From the NCBI GenBank assembly GCA_021186555.1, contig JAJKFL010000001.1, positions 56,142,031 to 56,206,030 on the forward strand: DNA of 64,000 bases, read 5' to 3'. Source of the DNA: Reticulitermes speratus (Eukaryota > Arthropoda > Insecta > Blattodea > Rhinotermitidae). The translations under genes were made by a program, and so were the position numbers. The first letter of the stretch is position 1; every line of letters begins with the position of its first letter. Shown here one piece after another: positions 44,317-56,852 of this stretch. The notes beneath the pieces were generated by a model. That model was not told where the DNA came from. It did no database searches and saw only the letters and a program-made list of their open reading frames with translations.

Positions 44317-44641
44317 ATTATACTACAGATGTGTGTTTTGGTCACTTTCTTTCTTCAAACATTCATTTATTTATGCGAAATAAAATGAATGTTTTAGTAC
44401 GAAGGATAGTAGATCATTCAGCTGAGATTATAATCACGTAGGTGTCTCCCGAAAGAGTTCAGAATTATATCCTTGGTATAGAATGAACGCTACGGTACTG
44501 AAGTGACAGTTCACAACGTGTTGCTGGTACGGCCTTCATATTGGTTAAAGTAATAACTGTCCCAGTACTTTAACTTTTAGCGAAGAAACCAAGTGGAATT
44601 CGAGTCCGAAGTGAGCATCTGTTTCTCTTCTTTGCATAAAT

Positions 44642-45153
44642 AATAACTAACTCCATAGAGCAGATTCCTTCCTGAGAAGCTAACAGGTCCACAACTAATC
44701 AAGAAATTCCACGCATTTGATGGAACCCAACGGTTAATTACCGCGTTCCCAAGCGCCGGCCACGTGTCCCTATCCTGAGCCAGAGAAATCCAGTCCATGC
44801 ATCCCATCACACATCTTGAAATCCGTTTTAATATTATCCTCCCATCTACGCCTAGGTCTTCCAATAGGTCTCTATCCCTCAGGTATTCCAACCAAACCCC
44901 TGTATGACATCTGTACCCATACGTGCCACATGTCCTGCCCACCTCATTCTTCTTGATTTGATCTCCCGAATAATATTTGGTGATGAGTACAGATCGTTAA
45001 GTTCCTCGTTATGTAGTCCTCCCCACTCCCCTGTTACCGTATCCCTCTTAGGCCCAAATATCCTCCTCAGCACCCTATTCTCGAACACCCTCAGCCTATG
45101 TTTCTCCCTCAGTGTGAGAGACCAAGTTTCACACCCATACAAAAAACTCGCAT
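44642..45153 (-). pseudogene. LINE reverse transcriptase tail, minus strand, broken
   Basis: On the minus strand the frame begins [19 protein letters not shown], runs through [38 protein letters not shown] and [15 protein letters not shown] to 44879, then breaks. After the break DNA matching the RRWEDNIK, QDRD and NLR blocks continues in shifted frames to the 3' UTR, ending at the CTATGGAGTTAGTTA tail near 44642. It belongs to the same family as the copies at 6.0 and 47.6 kb. There is no RNase H after the reverse transcriptase, unlike the 37-kb LINE; RTE-like is my inference. Confidence 0.9.
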
Positions 45154-45399
45154 AAAGAATTCACGGTTTAAAGTAAATGTCACAGACATCTAAATAGAAG
45201 GATTGAATCCAGAAGATCTCCACATGTCTATGATTGTAAGCAGATTTCCGTTGCAAGGGTAAATATTTAATCAGAACTGCGCATATTTAGATGCATAAAC
45301 ACACACACAAGGTGATAGGACGTTACCGCAGTTTCAAAATCGCGTTTAACTACACAGTAGAAATTTTATAGACAAGTTCTTTCACTCTAGTTTCTTTAA
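45154..45399. other. Short unrecognised stretch
   Basis: No feature seen apart from an ACAC run near 45299-45309. Confidence 0.4.
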
Positions 45400-45640
45400 A
45401 GAAGATTCTGAAGTGGAAAACACTCCTAATTTTTCTTCGCTAAGACACCGGCTCGAATCATGACTGAAAGATGACTTTACATTGGCTGAGGTTGTGATCA
45501 CTTTAGTCACGGGTACATTGACTGAGGTTGTGATCACTTTAGTCACGTGTACATTGACTGATGTTGTGATCACTTTAGTCGCGTGTACATTGGCTGAGGT
45601 TGTGATCACTTCAGTCACGGGTACATGGGCTGATGATTGT
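45400..45640. repeat. 36-bp array, first module (leader plus about 4 copies)
   Basis: A leader of about 80 bases (AACACTCCTAATTTTTCTTC, then CCGGCTCGAATCATG) is followed from 45480 by 36-base units with CATTGGCTGAGGTTGTGATC and ACTTTAGTCACGGGTA. The period is divisible by three, giving spurious open frames on both strands. Confidence 0.92.
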
Positions 45641-45729
45641 GAGATCCTTGCAAAGGGTAAAATTCGCTGCGCAATTTGATGATAAAACACATATAGAGTA
45701 CCGGTTACATTGGTTCTACGAGAATTGTT

Positions 45730-46317
45730 AGACAACTTTCATCAGGTTCTTAAGGCTTCGAATGTGAAACACTCTAATTTCTCGCAAACACTGGCTCGAT
45801 CATGTACTTAAGATAAGTGTACATTGGCTGAGGTTTGATCACCTTAGTCACGGGTACATTAACTGAGGTTGTGATCACTTTAGTCACGGATCATTGGCTG
45901 AGGTTGTGATCACTTTAGTCACGGATACATTGGCTGAGGTTGTGATCACTTTATCACGGGTACATTGGCTGAGGTTGTGATCACTTTAGTCACGGGTACA
46001 TTGGCTGAGGTTGTGATCACTTTAGTCACGGTACATTGGCTGAGGTTGTGATCACTTTAGTCACGGATACATTGGCTGAGGATGTGATCACTTTAGTCAC
46101 GGTACATTGGCTGAGGTTGTGATCACCTTTAGTCACGGGTACATTAGCTGAGGTTGTGATCACTTTAGTCACGGATACATTGGCTGAGGATGTGATCACT
46201 TTAGTCACGGTACATTGGCTGAGGTTGTGATCACTTTAGTCAAGTGTACATTGGCTGAGGTTCTGATAACCTTAGTCACGGGTACATTAACTGAGGTTGT
46301 GATCACTTTAGTCACGT
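45730..46317. repeat. 36-bp array, second module (leader plus about 14 copies)
   Basis: The leader at about 45750-45818 (GTGAAACACTCTAATTTCTC, ACTGGCTCGATCATG) resembles that of the first module. The 36-bp units then run to 46317 with many one-base losses (CACGGTACATTGG for CACGGGTACATTGG). TGATCAC is conserved in nearly every unit. Confidence 0.92.
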
Positions 46318-46415
46318 CACATAAGCTAGTCAAATGCTGGGACTGTTCTGCAGACATTGAAAAAACCGATTCCCAAATGGTGCCTTAGAAAGTAGAAGTC
46401 GCACACGTGTGCCTG

Positions 46416-46455
<40 letters not shown>

Positions 46456-46485
46456 TGGTTATTCTCTCTCCCTCTCTCTCTCTCT
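46416..46485. repeat. (TG)n and (CT)n microsatellites
   Basis: A GT/TG run of about 33 bases at 46420-46454 is followed by a CT-rich run at 46464-46484. Confidence 0.95.
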
Positions 46486-47576
46486 ATGCTTCTCTTAGCA
46501 TATTAAAGCTCGACAGCAGCTGAATATATGTAGATTAAATTTTGAATCGCTGAGTTTTACTGATGTTTGTCGGCACATTTAACTTTGGGTGAAATCAAAC
46601 ATCTACAACAGACGCTTTACATCAAGGTCTACATCCTGTTCTGCGCGCATCACGTGTCTAATTCGCTTTCCATTAGCGTAAAGCATTTGGCGCAGTAGTT
46701 AAAGAAACATGAAAAGACAAGCTCAGAGTGCTTCAGTTTACCGTGTAAACTAATTCAGATTACAGGAAGGACAACGAAAAATGTTTCAGCAAAATATATA
46801 CAGAAAACATACTCTCGAAACTTTTCAGAACGTCATCCCATTTTGTTGTTAATATTATAAAAATAAATCGATATCTGTCCAAACACAACTAAATTCTATT
46901 TATTATGTGGAACAACACGTTTCGACTTATTTCAGATCGTCCTAAGCTTCACAATTGGCCTTTAATACATAAGGAGGAAGAAATGTATTTTAATTTTTGT
47001 AATATTCTCGCAACTTTGCCCAACACAGCTCATAAGCCACTCTAGCAGCACAAGCATAACGACAAGGGAACTGACAATTTGATTGCCTATATTGCTTCAA
47101 AATTTGGAAAAAAGCAAGAAAAACTAAAATGTAAAAAACATGAACTGATACCTAGAATAGCAGAAAACGTTTGTAACAAATACCTTAGGTAAAGTCAAAG
47201 AGAATTTGATATCCTTACGAAATTCGCCATCAGAAATTTAATAAAACAGACTTATATAGTTCTAAATATTTAGCTTTTTTTGAGCGGTGCTCGGATCGAA
47301 TTCTGGTCGGACACCGGTGATATTAGACCCTTTTTTAGAGGTTTTATTCAGTCTTTCCAGGAAAATGTGTTATAAAATCTCAGACTACGAATGATCTCAG
47401 TCACAGACTGTCAATTTATCATTTACAAGCGATAGTAGCACTGGGCGCTCTGTCTTCTGATCAGGGATAGCCTTAATGCTGGGAGAGGGACAGAGCTGCC
47501 TTTCGCATCGAAATTATCATTCCATGTACATCTTCACATCAAATACAAAAAAGTAAGACTATGAAATTTAGAAAAT
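46486..47576. other. No gene seen
   Basis: Unique AT-rich DNA. A CACGTTTCGAC word near 46917 recalls the ribozyme-bearing repeats, but the rest of the core is not convincing. Confidence 0.45.
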
Positions 47577-48432
47577 AAACAAGATAGGCAATGTATGTAT
47601 AACGTAATACTGAGGCGCATTGTCTTAACCAATAGGGTGCTGAGGAGGATATTTTGGCCTAAGAGGGACGGGGTAACAGAGGAGTGGAGAAGACTACATA
47701 ACGAGGAACTTAATGATCTGTACTCATCACCAGATATTATTCGGGTGATCAAATCGAGAAGAATGAGGTGGGCGGGGCATGTAGCATATATGGGTGAGAG
47801 GAGAGGTGCATACAGGATTTTGGTGGGGAGACCTGAGGGAAGGAGACCACTTGGAAGATCCAGGCTTAGATGGGAGGATAATATTAAAATGGATCTTATA
47901 GAAGTGGGATGGGGGGGCATGGACTGGATTGATATGACTCAGTATAGGGACAGGTGGCGGGCTCTTGTTAGTGCGGTAATGAACCTTCGGGTTCCATAAA
48001 ACGCGGGGAATTTCTTGACTAACTGTGGACCTGTTAGCTTCTCAAGAAGGACTGTGGTCCATGGAGTTAGTTAGTTAGTTAGTTATCTAACTAGTTAGTT
48101 ACGCTACGTAATATCCCAGAAGAGCGCAAATCTCATGTATATTTTGAATTTCTCTTCAACTTCTGTCCGAAAATTTTCTCATTATAAGAAGAATTAAGTG
48201 AGATACTATCATAAATGTACATATGTCTTCATGTAAAGTGCCCGTTATTGTTGTTAGATTTTAATGAAAATTGAATTTTCTCGACAGATTTTAAAAAATT
48301 CTCAAATATCAAATTTAATGAAAAACCTTCCAGTGGGAGCCGACTTTTCCATGATGATGGACTGATAGACGAACAGACAGACATGACAAAGCTAATAGTC
48401 GCTTTTCGAAATTTTGTGAAGGCTCCTAAAAT
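47577..48432 (+). repeat. Dispersed repeat X, copy 4, split by a LINE
   Basis: The 5' piece (47577-47628: GATAGGCAATGTATGTATAA, GAGGCGCATTG) and the 3' piece (48088-48432: AAATGTACATATG, AGTGCCCGTTATT, GACATGACAAAGCTAATAGT) match the two ends of copy 2 at 29.6 kb. The LINE tail at 47629-48087 lies between them, so the LINE arrived after this repeat. Confidence 0.75.
47629..48087 (+). mobile_element. LINE tail with open C-terminal frame and TTAG tail
   Basis: An open frame (in frame from 47595, LINE-derived from 47629) ends at 47999. It reads [75 protein letters not shown] and [15 protein letters not shown], the uninterrupted C-terminal tail of the LINE family seen at 6.0 and 44.6 kb. The 3' UTR (about 85 bases) ends CCATGGAGTTAGTTAGTTAG and further TTAG units. 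Only the last 120 or so residues are present, so no enzyme activity is expected, but the frame makes this the best reference for the family's C-terminus. Confidence 0.92.
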
Positions 48433-49134
48433 GAATATCCTGTTCTTGTACATTAAAGCCTTCAATGTAAACCTCGCTTTTATGTGGACAGATAGATTTT
48501 CGATTATACAATAAATGATGAGATAAAGACAAAATGGCTGTATCGAGAATCTCTAGTGCACTTACGGTACCTAAATCTATTGAAAACCCCAACAAAGGTT
48601 TTGTAGACACCAGACAACAATTGTTACAGAACACTTTACAACACATTGTTCTTGTAAGATATTGGATTCTGTCTCATGGCAGTTACTCTTAAACAATACT
48701 GTCTTCTTGAATATGACGCCGTGTAGTCTGGTATTCACTGACATTTAGGAATAACGCTCTGAATCATTTTTCAGAGTAGAATCTTCTGACCTGAAAATTG
48801 ATCCAGAAACCTACACATATTTTGGAAAATAGTGTGGCCGAAAAGAGCTTCTTCAGTGCTAGTCTGCAGCGTGCTGCTTTTCTGCGACTCTTCCGTTCGT
48901 CCAACATCACTTGCACTGCCGATAACATTTATGGTTGAGATATCAGAATTTTAAGTCAGGCATCGGAGTTCTGCGATCAAATGCCGTTTTCAGTGTTAAT
49001 GAAGTTACTGAAAAGAGAAGCAGAAGAATGGAAGGATATACATATCCAGAGGATATAGGCTGCAGTTGTGTCCTACTTGAACTTAACATTTTATGCAACT
49101 TATATGGAGAATTCTTTGTACAAGAAGTACGGCT
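48433..49134. other. No gene seen
   Basis: Unique DNA leading into the satellite. The frame at 48935-49138 has no recognisable motif. Confidence 0.5.
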
Positions 49135-52100
49135 CTAAATTTCTGGTGCAGAACACTAAAAATTCAGCAACGCTCAGAAAAAGCCCACCTGCGCAATGGT
49201 CTAAATTTCTGGTGCAGTACACTAAAATTCAGCAACGCTCAGAAAAAGCCCACCTTCGTACTTTGTATAAATTTCTGGTGCAGAACACTAAAATTCAGCA
49301 ACGCTCTGAAAAAGCCCACCTGCGCACTGGTCTAAATTTCTGGTGCAGTACACTAAAATTCAGCAACGCTCAGAAAAATCCCACCTTCGTACTTTGTATA
49401 AATTTCTGGTGCAGAACACTAAAATTCAGCAATGCTCAGAAAAAGCCCACCTGCGCACTGGTCTAAATTTCTGGTGCAGAACACTAAAATTCAGCAACGC
49501 TCAGAAAAAGCCCACCTTCGTACTTTGTATAAATTTCTGGTGCAGAACACTAAAATTCAGCAATGCTCAGAAAAAGCCCACCTGCGCACTGGTCTAAATT
49601 TCTGGTGCAGAAAACTAAAATTCAGCAACGCTCAGAAAAAGCCCACCTTCGTACTTTGTATAAATATCTGGTGCAGAACACTAAAATTTAGCAATCTCAG
49701 AAAAAGCCCACCTTCGTACTTTGTATAATTTCTGGTGCAGAACACTAAAATTCAGCAATGCTCAGAAAAAGCCCACCTGCGCACTTTGTTAATTTTCTGG
49801 TGCAGAACACTAAAATTCAGCAACGCTCAGAAAAAGCCCACCTTCGTACTTTGTATAAATATCTGGTGCAGAACACTAAAATTCAGCAATGCTCAGAAAA
49901 AGCCCACCTTCGTACTTTGTATAAATATCTGGTGAGAACACTAAAATTAGCAACTCTCAGAAAAAGCCCACCTTCGTACTTTGTATAAATTTCTGGTGCA
50001 GAACACTAAAATTCAGCAATGCTCAGAAAAAGCCCACCTGCGCACTGGTTAAATTTCTGGTGCAGAACACTAAAATTCAGCAACGCTCAGAAAAAGCCCA
50101 CCTTCGTACTTTGTATAAATTTCTGGTGCAGAACACTAAAATTCAGCAACGCTCAGAAAAAGCCCACCTGCGCACTGGTCTAAATTTCTGGTGCAGAACA
50201 CTAAAATTCAGCAACGCTCAGAAAAAGCCCACCTTCGTACTTTGTATAAATATCTGGTGCAGAACACTAAAATTCAGCAACGCTCAGAAAAAGCCCACTT
50301 CGTACTTTGTATAAATTTCTGGTGCAGAACACTAAAATTCAGCAATGCTCAGAAAAAGCCCACCTTGCGACTTGTCTAAATTTCTGGTGCAGTACACTAA
50401 AATTCAGCAACGCTCAGAAAAAACCCACCTTCGTACTTTGTATAAATATCTGGTGCAGAACACTAAAATTCAGCAACGCTCGAAAAAGCCCACCTGCCAC
50501 TGGTCTAAATTTCTGGTGCAGTACACTAAAATTCAGCAACGCTCAGAAAAATTCCACCTTCGTACTTTGTATAAATTTCTGGTGCAGAACACTAAAATTC
50601 AGCAATGCTCAGAAAAAGCCCACTGCGCACTGGTCTAAATTTCTGGTGCAGAACACTAAAATTCAGCAACGCTCAGAAAAAGCCCACCTTCGTACTTTGT
50701 ATAAATATCTGGTGCAGAACACTAAAATTCAGCAACGCTCAGAAAAAGCCCACCTTCGTACTTTGTATAAATTTCTGGTGCAGAACACTAAAATTCAGCA
50801 ATGCTCAGAAAAAGCCCACCTGCGCACTGGTCTAAATTTCTGGTGCAGAACACTAAAATTCAGCAACGCTCAGAAAAAGCCCACCTTCGTACTTTGTATA
50901 AATATCTGGTGCAGAACACTAAAATTTAGCAACTCTCAGAAAAAGCCCACCTTCGTACTTTGTATAAATTTCTGGTGCAGAACACTAAAATTCAGCAATG
51001 CTCAGAAAAAGCCCACCTGCGCACTGGTCTAATTTTCTGGTACAGAACACTAAAATTCAGCAACACTCAGAAAAAGCCCACCTTCGTACTTTGTATAAAT
51101 ATCTGGTGCAGAACACTAAAATTCAGCAACGCTCAGAAAAAGCCCACCTTCGTACTTTGTATAAATATCTGGTGCAGAACACTAAAATTTAGCAACTCTC
51201 AGAAAAAGCCCACCTTCGTACTTTGTATAAATTTCTGGTGCAGAACACTAAAATTCAGCAATGCTCAGAAAAAGCCCACCTGCGCAGTGGTCTAAATTTC
51301 TGGTGCAGTACACTAAAATTCAGCAACGCTCAGAAAAAGCCCACCTTCGTACTTTGTATAAATTTCTGGTGCAGAACACTAAAATTCAGCAAAGCTCAGA
51401 AAAAGCCCACCTGCGCACTGGTCTAAATTTCTGGTGCAGTACACTAAAATTCAGCAACGCTCAGAAAAATCCCACCTTCGTACTTTGTATAAATTTCTGG
51501 TGCAGAACACTAAAATTCAGCAATGCTCAGAAAAAGCCCACCTGCGCACTGGTCTAAATTTCTGGTGCAGAACACTAAAATTCAGCAACGCTCAGAAAAA
51601 GCCCACCTTCGTACTTTGTATAAATTTCTGGTGCAGAACACTAAAATTCAGCAATGCTCAGAAAAAGCCCACCTGCGCACTGGTCTAAATTTCTGGTGCA
51701 GAAAACTAAAATTCAGCAACGCTCAGAAAAAGCCCACCTTCGTACTTTGTATAAATATCTGGTGCAGAACACTAAAATTTAGCAATCTCAGAAAAAGCCC
51801 ACCTTCGTACTTTGTATAAATTTCTGGTGCAGAACACTAAAATTCAGCAATGCTCAGAAAGAGCCCACCTGCGCACTGGTCTAATTTTCTGGTGCAGAAC
51901 ACTAAAATTCAGCAACGCTCAGAAAAAGCCCACCTTCGTACTTTGTATAAATATCTGGTGCAGAACACTAAAATTCAGCAGCGCTCAGAAAAAGCCCACC
52001 TTCATACTTTGTATAAATATCTGGTGCAGAACACTAAAATTTAGCAACTCTCAGAAAAAGCCCACCTTCGTACTTTGTATAAATTTCTGGTGCAGAACAC

Positions 52101-53833
52101 TAAAATTCAGCAATGCTCAGAAAAAGCCCACCTGCGCACTGGTCTAAATTTCTGGTGCAGTACACTAAAATTCAGCAACGCTCAGAAAAAGCCCACCTTC
52201 GTACTTTGTATAAATATCTGGTGCAGAACACTAAAATTCAGCAACGCTCAGAAAAAGCCCACCTGCGCACTGGTCTAAATTTCTGGTGCAGTACACTAAA
52301 ATTCAGCAACGCTCAGAAAAAGCCCACCTTCGTACTTTGTATAAATTTCTGGTGCAGAACACTAAAATTCAGCAACGCTCAGAAAAAGCCCACCTTCGTA
52401 CTTTGTATAAATATCTGGTGCAGAACACTAAAATTCAGCAACGCTCAGAAAAAGCCCACCTTCGTACTTTGTATAAATTTCTGGTGCAGAACACTAAAAT
52501 TCAGCATGCTCAGAAAAAGCCACCTGCGCACTGGTCTAAATTTCTGGTGCAGTACACAAAATTCAGCAACGCTCAGAAAAAACCCACCTTCGTACTTTGT
52601 ATAAATATCTGGTGCAGAACACTAAATTCAGCAACGCTCTGAAAAAGCCCACCTGCGCACTGGTCTAAATTTCTGGTGCAGTACACTAAAATTCAGCAAC
52701 GCTCAGAAAAAGCCCACCTTCGTACTTTGTATAAATTTCTGGTGCAGAACACTAAAATTCAGCAATGCTCAGAAAAAGCCCACCTGCGCACTGGTCTAAA
52801 TTCTGGTGCAGAACACTAAAATTCAGCAACGCTCAGAAAAATCCACCTTCGTACTTTGTATAAATTTCTGGTGCAGAACACTAAAATTCAGCAATGCTCA
52901 GAAAAGCCCACCTGCGCACTGGTCTAATTTTCTGGTACAGAACACTAAAATTCAGCAACACTCAGAAAAAGCCCACCTTCGTACTTTGTATAAATATCTG
53001 GTGCAGAACACTAAAATTCAGCAACGCTCAGAAAAAGCCCACCTTCGTACTTTGTATAAATATCTGGTGCAGAACACTAAAATTCAGCAACGCTCAGAAA
53101 AAGCCCACCTTCGTACTTTGTATAAATATCTGGTGCAGAACACTAAAATTTAGCAACTCTCAGAAAAAGCCCACCTTCGTACTTTGTATAAATTTCTGGT
53201 GCAGAACACTAAAATTCAGCAATGCTCAGAAAAAGCCCACCTGCGCACTGGTCTAAATTTCTGGTGCAGAACACTTAAATTCAGCAACGCTCAGAAAAAG
53301 CCCACCTTCGTACTTTGTATAAATATCTGGTGCAGAACACTAAAATTCAGCAACGCTCAGAAAAAGCCCACCTGCGCACTGGTCTAATTTTCTGGTGCAG
53401 AACACTAAAATTCAGCAACGCTCAGAAAAAGCCCACCTTCGTACTTTGTATAAATATCTGATGCAGAACACTAAAATTCAGCAATGCTCAGAAAAAGCCA
53501 ACCTGCGCACTGGTCTAAATTTCTGGTGCAGAACACTAAAATTCAGCAACGCTCAGAAAAAGCCCACCTTCGTACTTTGTATAAATATCTGGTGCAGAAC
53601 ACTAAAATTCAGCAACGCTCAGAAAAAGCCCACCTGCGCACTGGTCTAAATTTCTGGTGCAGAATACTAAAATTCAGCAACGCTTAGAAAAAGCCCACCT
53701 GCGCACTGGTCTAAATTTCTGGTGCAGAATACTAAAATTCAGCAACGCTCAGAAAAAGCCCACCTGCGCACTGGTCTAAATTTCTGGTGCAGAACACTAA
53801 AATTCAGCAACGCTCAGAAAAAGCCCACCTGCG
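49135..53833. repeat. 4.7-kb satellite of 65/66-bp monomers, about 71 copies
   Basis: Two monomer types alternate. Type A (66 bp) ends CCTTCGTACTTTGTAT and type B (65 bp) ends CCTGCGCACTGGTCT; both share AAATTTCTGGTGCAG, ACACTAAAATTCAGCAACG and CTCAGAAAAAGCCCA. Sub-variants (CAGTACAC, AATATCTGG, CAATGCTC, TTTAGCAACTCTC) mark longer repeating blocks. The last four units are type B only. Many overlapping frames, up to 241 codons, arise because A units keep frame; none is a gene. Confidence 0.98.
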
Positions 53834-56306
53834 AATGCGATACTAAACCACTTCCATCAACCACCCAACCACTTTATGTTGAGTTTTAAGCTTCTCACCG
53901 TTGTGTGCACTAAGAATTGCCGACTACTTTTAGGACGTGACGTTGTATATAGTATAGACGTGCAATGACTTTTCGGAGGAACCTACTTTCTCAATTTTAA
54001 AAGTAGATTGCGAATGAAACAGAGTTTAAGAAAGATTAGCTCCCATCTACCAAATTACACATCACATTCCAAAAGAACGTGGTCTCAGTATAAGCAGGGG
54101 TGCACAAGTATTCGAAAAATCTAGAAGCCACTCAAAAGTTTGGGTGCCAGAAAGGTCAGATGAAGCAAGTTTCATAATCAGTACCCACAAGTATCAGTCA
54201 ACACCGCAAAAGCTTTATTCTCCACCACGACCTGACGCACGGGACCTGTTACCCACGTTGTTTGTTTTTGGCCTTACACATACCGTTTGTAAAGACAAAT
54301 CTCCATCTCTTTGCGTTCCTTGTTTTATCGCAGCTACGTGACCAGCCCATCGTAAGTTCAGACAATTTTACTATTGTAAAACCCTAGCTGGCCTGTATAA
54401 GTCACGAAGTTTATTTGTACGTAATTGTCACAAATTCGAAAACTTGCTTCATCCTTCACATGTCTGAATTTTCTCGGAGAAGTTGCTTTTCGAATTTTAA
54501 CTTAAAATTCCAAATCTCTGTGACTGTTGTGTTTTAGCTTTCTGACTTTCTTCTTAGTTAGATACACGCACGTTTTCGAAAATTATCTCTGCGTCTGTCA
54601 TCAAGGAAAAATAAAGAAACTTCATGTGTTGGGTCGATCGGATGTAGCTAATGTCTATCCTAGGGCTGCCACCTGGCTAAATGTCGTCTGTTTTCATCAT
54701 AAAACCAGCTGCGTGAAGAAGAAGAAGAAGAAGAGGAAGAAGAAGAAGCAGATGTCGCCTATATTTATACCTGCTATTCTTGCTCTCGAGAATGCAAACA
54801 AATATGGAAGCCGTAGGAAAATCCGTTTCTTGAGAACTGAAAGCAAGCTAACATTTCATTCAACCCCTCTGCTTGAATTCTATATTTGTTCTACGGACGG
54901 ACAGACGGACACACAGGCAGAGAGAGGGATGACAATATTTTTGCATGTGGCAGTGACTGTAACTACGTGCATGAAAGCTGGTGTCTCTTCAAACCAGATA
55001 TTTACTGCACAGAGAGGCCTGTATCCCCTACTGTCTTTGATTCCGTTTCTGTTTCAGTAACTCTATACGGCTTTCATATGAATCAAACGTCATAGACATT
55101 CACACTGAAAGAAACACGTTCATGAAGTGTAAGAGAGACTAGTTAGCTCAGCACTAACATGTCTGATTTTTGGAAGGTTTGGTGCATTTTCTGCTATGTG
55201 AGGATTGTATATTTTGTGTTAATGGCCATGCGATATTTTACGGGGGGTGCTAGGAAAAATTCAAAATAAAATTATCATAATTTTATGGTGTTATGGAAAG
55301 TGATGTCGTATAATTTGGTACATTTATATCAAAGTATCGGAGAATAATTCAGCTTCCAAATTCAGAGCAAGAAGAGCTGCTATTAATTTTACAAGGAAGT
55401 CGAATCTCACAACGGATCACTTTCAGTAAGGCGAAATTATTTTAAATTATGGAAATTTATTGTAATAATGTTTAAGAAAATATAAAATAACAAAAATGTT
55501 ACCGCTTGAAATTTTATGGTTTGACAGATTTTAATTCCATACATGAAATTTGCATGCTGAAATATTTCTGCTGTAAAGAAGTTTCATCGACTATCTCATT
55601 TGAATACTGCCCTTGTCACGTAATTTCTGACTTTGCGGGCAAAGCACATAATTGCAGTTCTAACATTTATGCACCCTTACAAAACAAATTTAGTACATTT
55701 GATTTTGGGTTGTACTGCTTTCACTTTCTTAAATATTTCTCTTTGGGACTTGTCCCGACTTTACGGATAAAATTTCATTAGCTAATTCCACGAAGCATAG
55801 TCTTGGAGAATCTAACAGTGGCCCAGCTACACAAGAAATTACCTGCAGGTCCGTTACTTTGTTCACAGGTCTCTGTTCTGAAAGAATAGCTCCAATTACG
55901 ATCCTCTCGCCTACTTTCTCAGGATCCATTCTAATATTATACTACCAGGTATGCCCATGTGTCGCAAATGGATATTAACCCCTCATGTTTTCTCACTAAA
56001 CTGTATAAATCGTATTCATTTCTTACATCACTCATGCCTATTACATATCCTACCCATCTCATTATCCCTCTGTGTTGTATTATTTTACCCTGCGATAAAC
56101 ACTGCGATATTTTGGAATATGCCGAATCTACCGTGAAAAAGAGGGCAGCATTTTCCTTTGAAACGTTAGGGCTTACACTACAAACTACACTGCATCTTAA
56201 CTCGGAAGATCAAAATCATAATATTTATTGCCGTCAGATGTCAAAATTTCTTACAGCCTAATCTGTTAAGAGCGTATACATAAAAGGCATGGTTTTTTAA
56301 AAAGGG
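53834..56306. other. 2.5-kb stretch with no gene seen
   Basis: It holds a GAA-type purine tract at about 54716-54751 and a CGGACGGACAGACGGAC word near 54892 resembling repeat X. The 177-codon frame at 54527-55060 owes its lysine run to the GAA tract and shows no domain. Otherwise unrecognised. Confidence 0.45.
54716..54751. repeat. (GAA)n purine tract
   Basis: About eleven AAG/GAA units with one AGG interruption. Confidence 0.9.
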
Positions 56307-56583
56307 TCGATAAAGTAAGTCAATACCTGCACAGGCCTGGACAGGCACTGAGGCTTCCAGGAGTTTGATACTCCCAGATTTCCGGACAATCGGAACATGG
56401 ATGTGGTAAATTTGTCAGCTATAGACACCGGCTGTTTTTATCCATCAGGAAATATTCTTGGTACTCATTTATGTTAGGGGCTGAGTCGACCCCAGGGCCA
56501 TAGTGCGGCCGAAAGGATTAAGTCGAACCCGCGACCTTCCAGCTTGTAGCGCAGTGCCTCAACCAACTGCACCATCGCATACC
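56307..56583 (-). mobile_element. tRNA-derived SINE3, minus strand
   Basis: The reverse complement begins with a head containing TGGTGCAGTTGGTTGAGGC (A-box) and GGTCGCGGGTTCGACTT (B-box), then a body with AATCCTTTCGGCCGCACTAT and GAGTACCAAGAATATTTCC and an end near GCCTGTCCAGGCCTGTGC. It shares its whole length with 60925-61230. No convincing target-site duplication was found for this copy. Confidence 0.85.
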
Positions 56584-56852
56584 TCAAAGAGGTATGAAAA
56601 GGTACATATTTATGTTGAGAGGTGACATGGTTATCGTTACCGAATGTATTAGCCCTCTACAACTTGAATTTCTTCTAATACAGCATATTGTGTTTTTATA
56701 CTGGAATGTAACTCTGCGTGATGGGATAATCGGATATCGACGTTTCGAAGTATGATATTATCTTCATTTTCGAGGCTCAATAAATTCTCGAAGAATCATT
56801 CTTCCACAACTTATTGACGATTGAAGAAAAAAAGTATGTTCTTTCGAAACAT
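56584..56852. other. Short stretch with ribozyme-like scrap
   Basis: On the minus strand near 56735-56775 ATGAAGATAATATC precedes CTTCGAAACGTCGATATC, a decayed version of the dispersed motif described elsewhere. No gene. Confidence 0.35.

Noticed and set aside
46905-46955. Further hammerhead near CACGTTTCGAC
   Set aside because: The first box and stem II cannot be formed convincingly on the minus strand.
50307-51032. 241-codon frame and many overlapping frames in the satellite
   Set aside because: They are read-through of 65/66-bp monomers; all three plus-strand frames give similar peptides, a sign of DNA repetition and not of coding.
54527-55060. 177-codon protein with a lysine-rich run
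   Set aside because: The lysine run is the GAA microsatellite; the rest has no domain and lies beside dispersed-repeat-like sequence.
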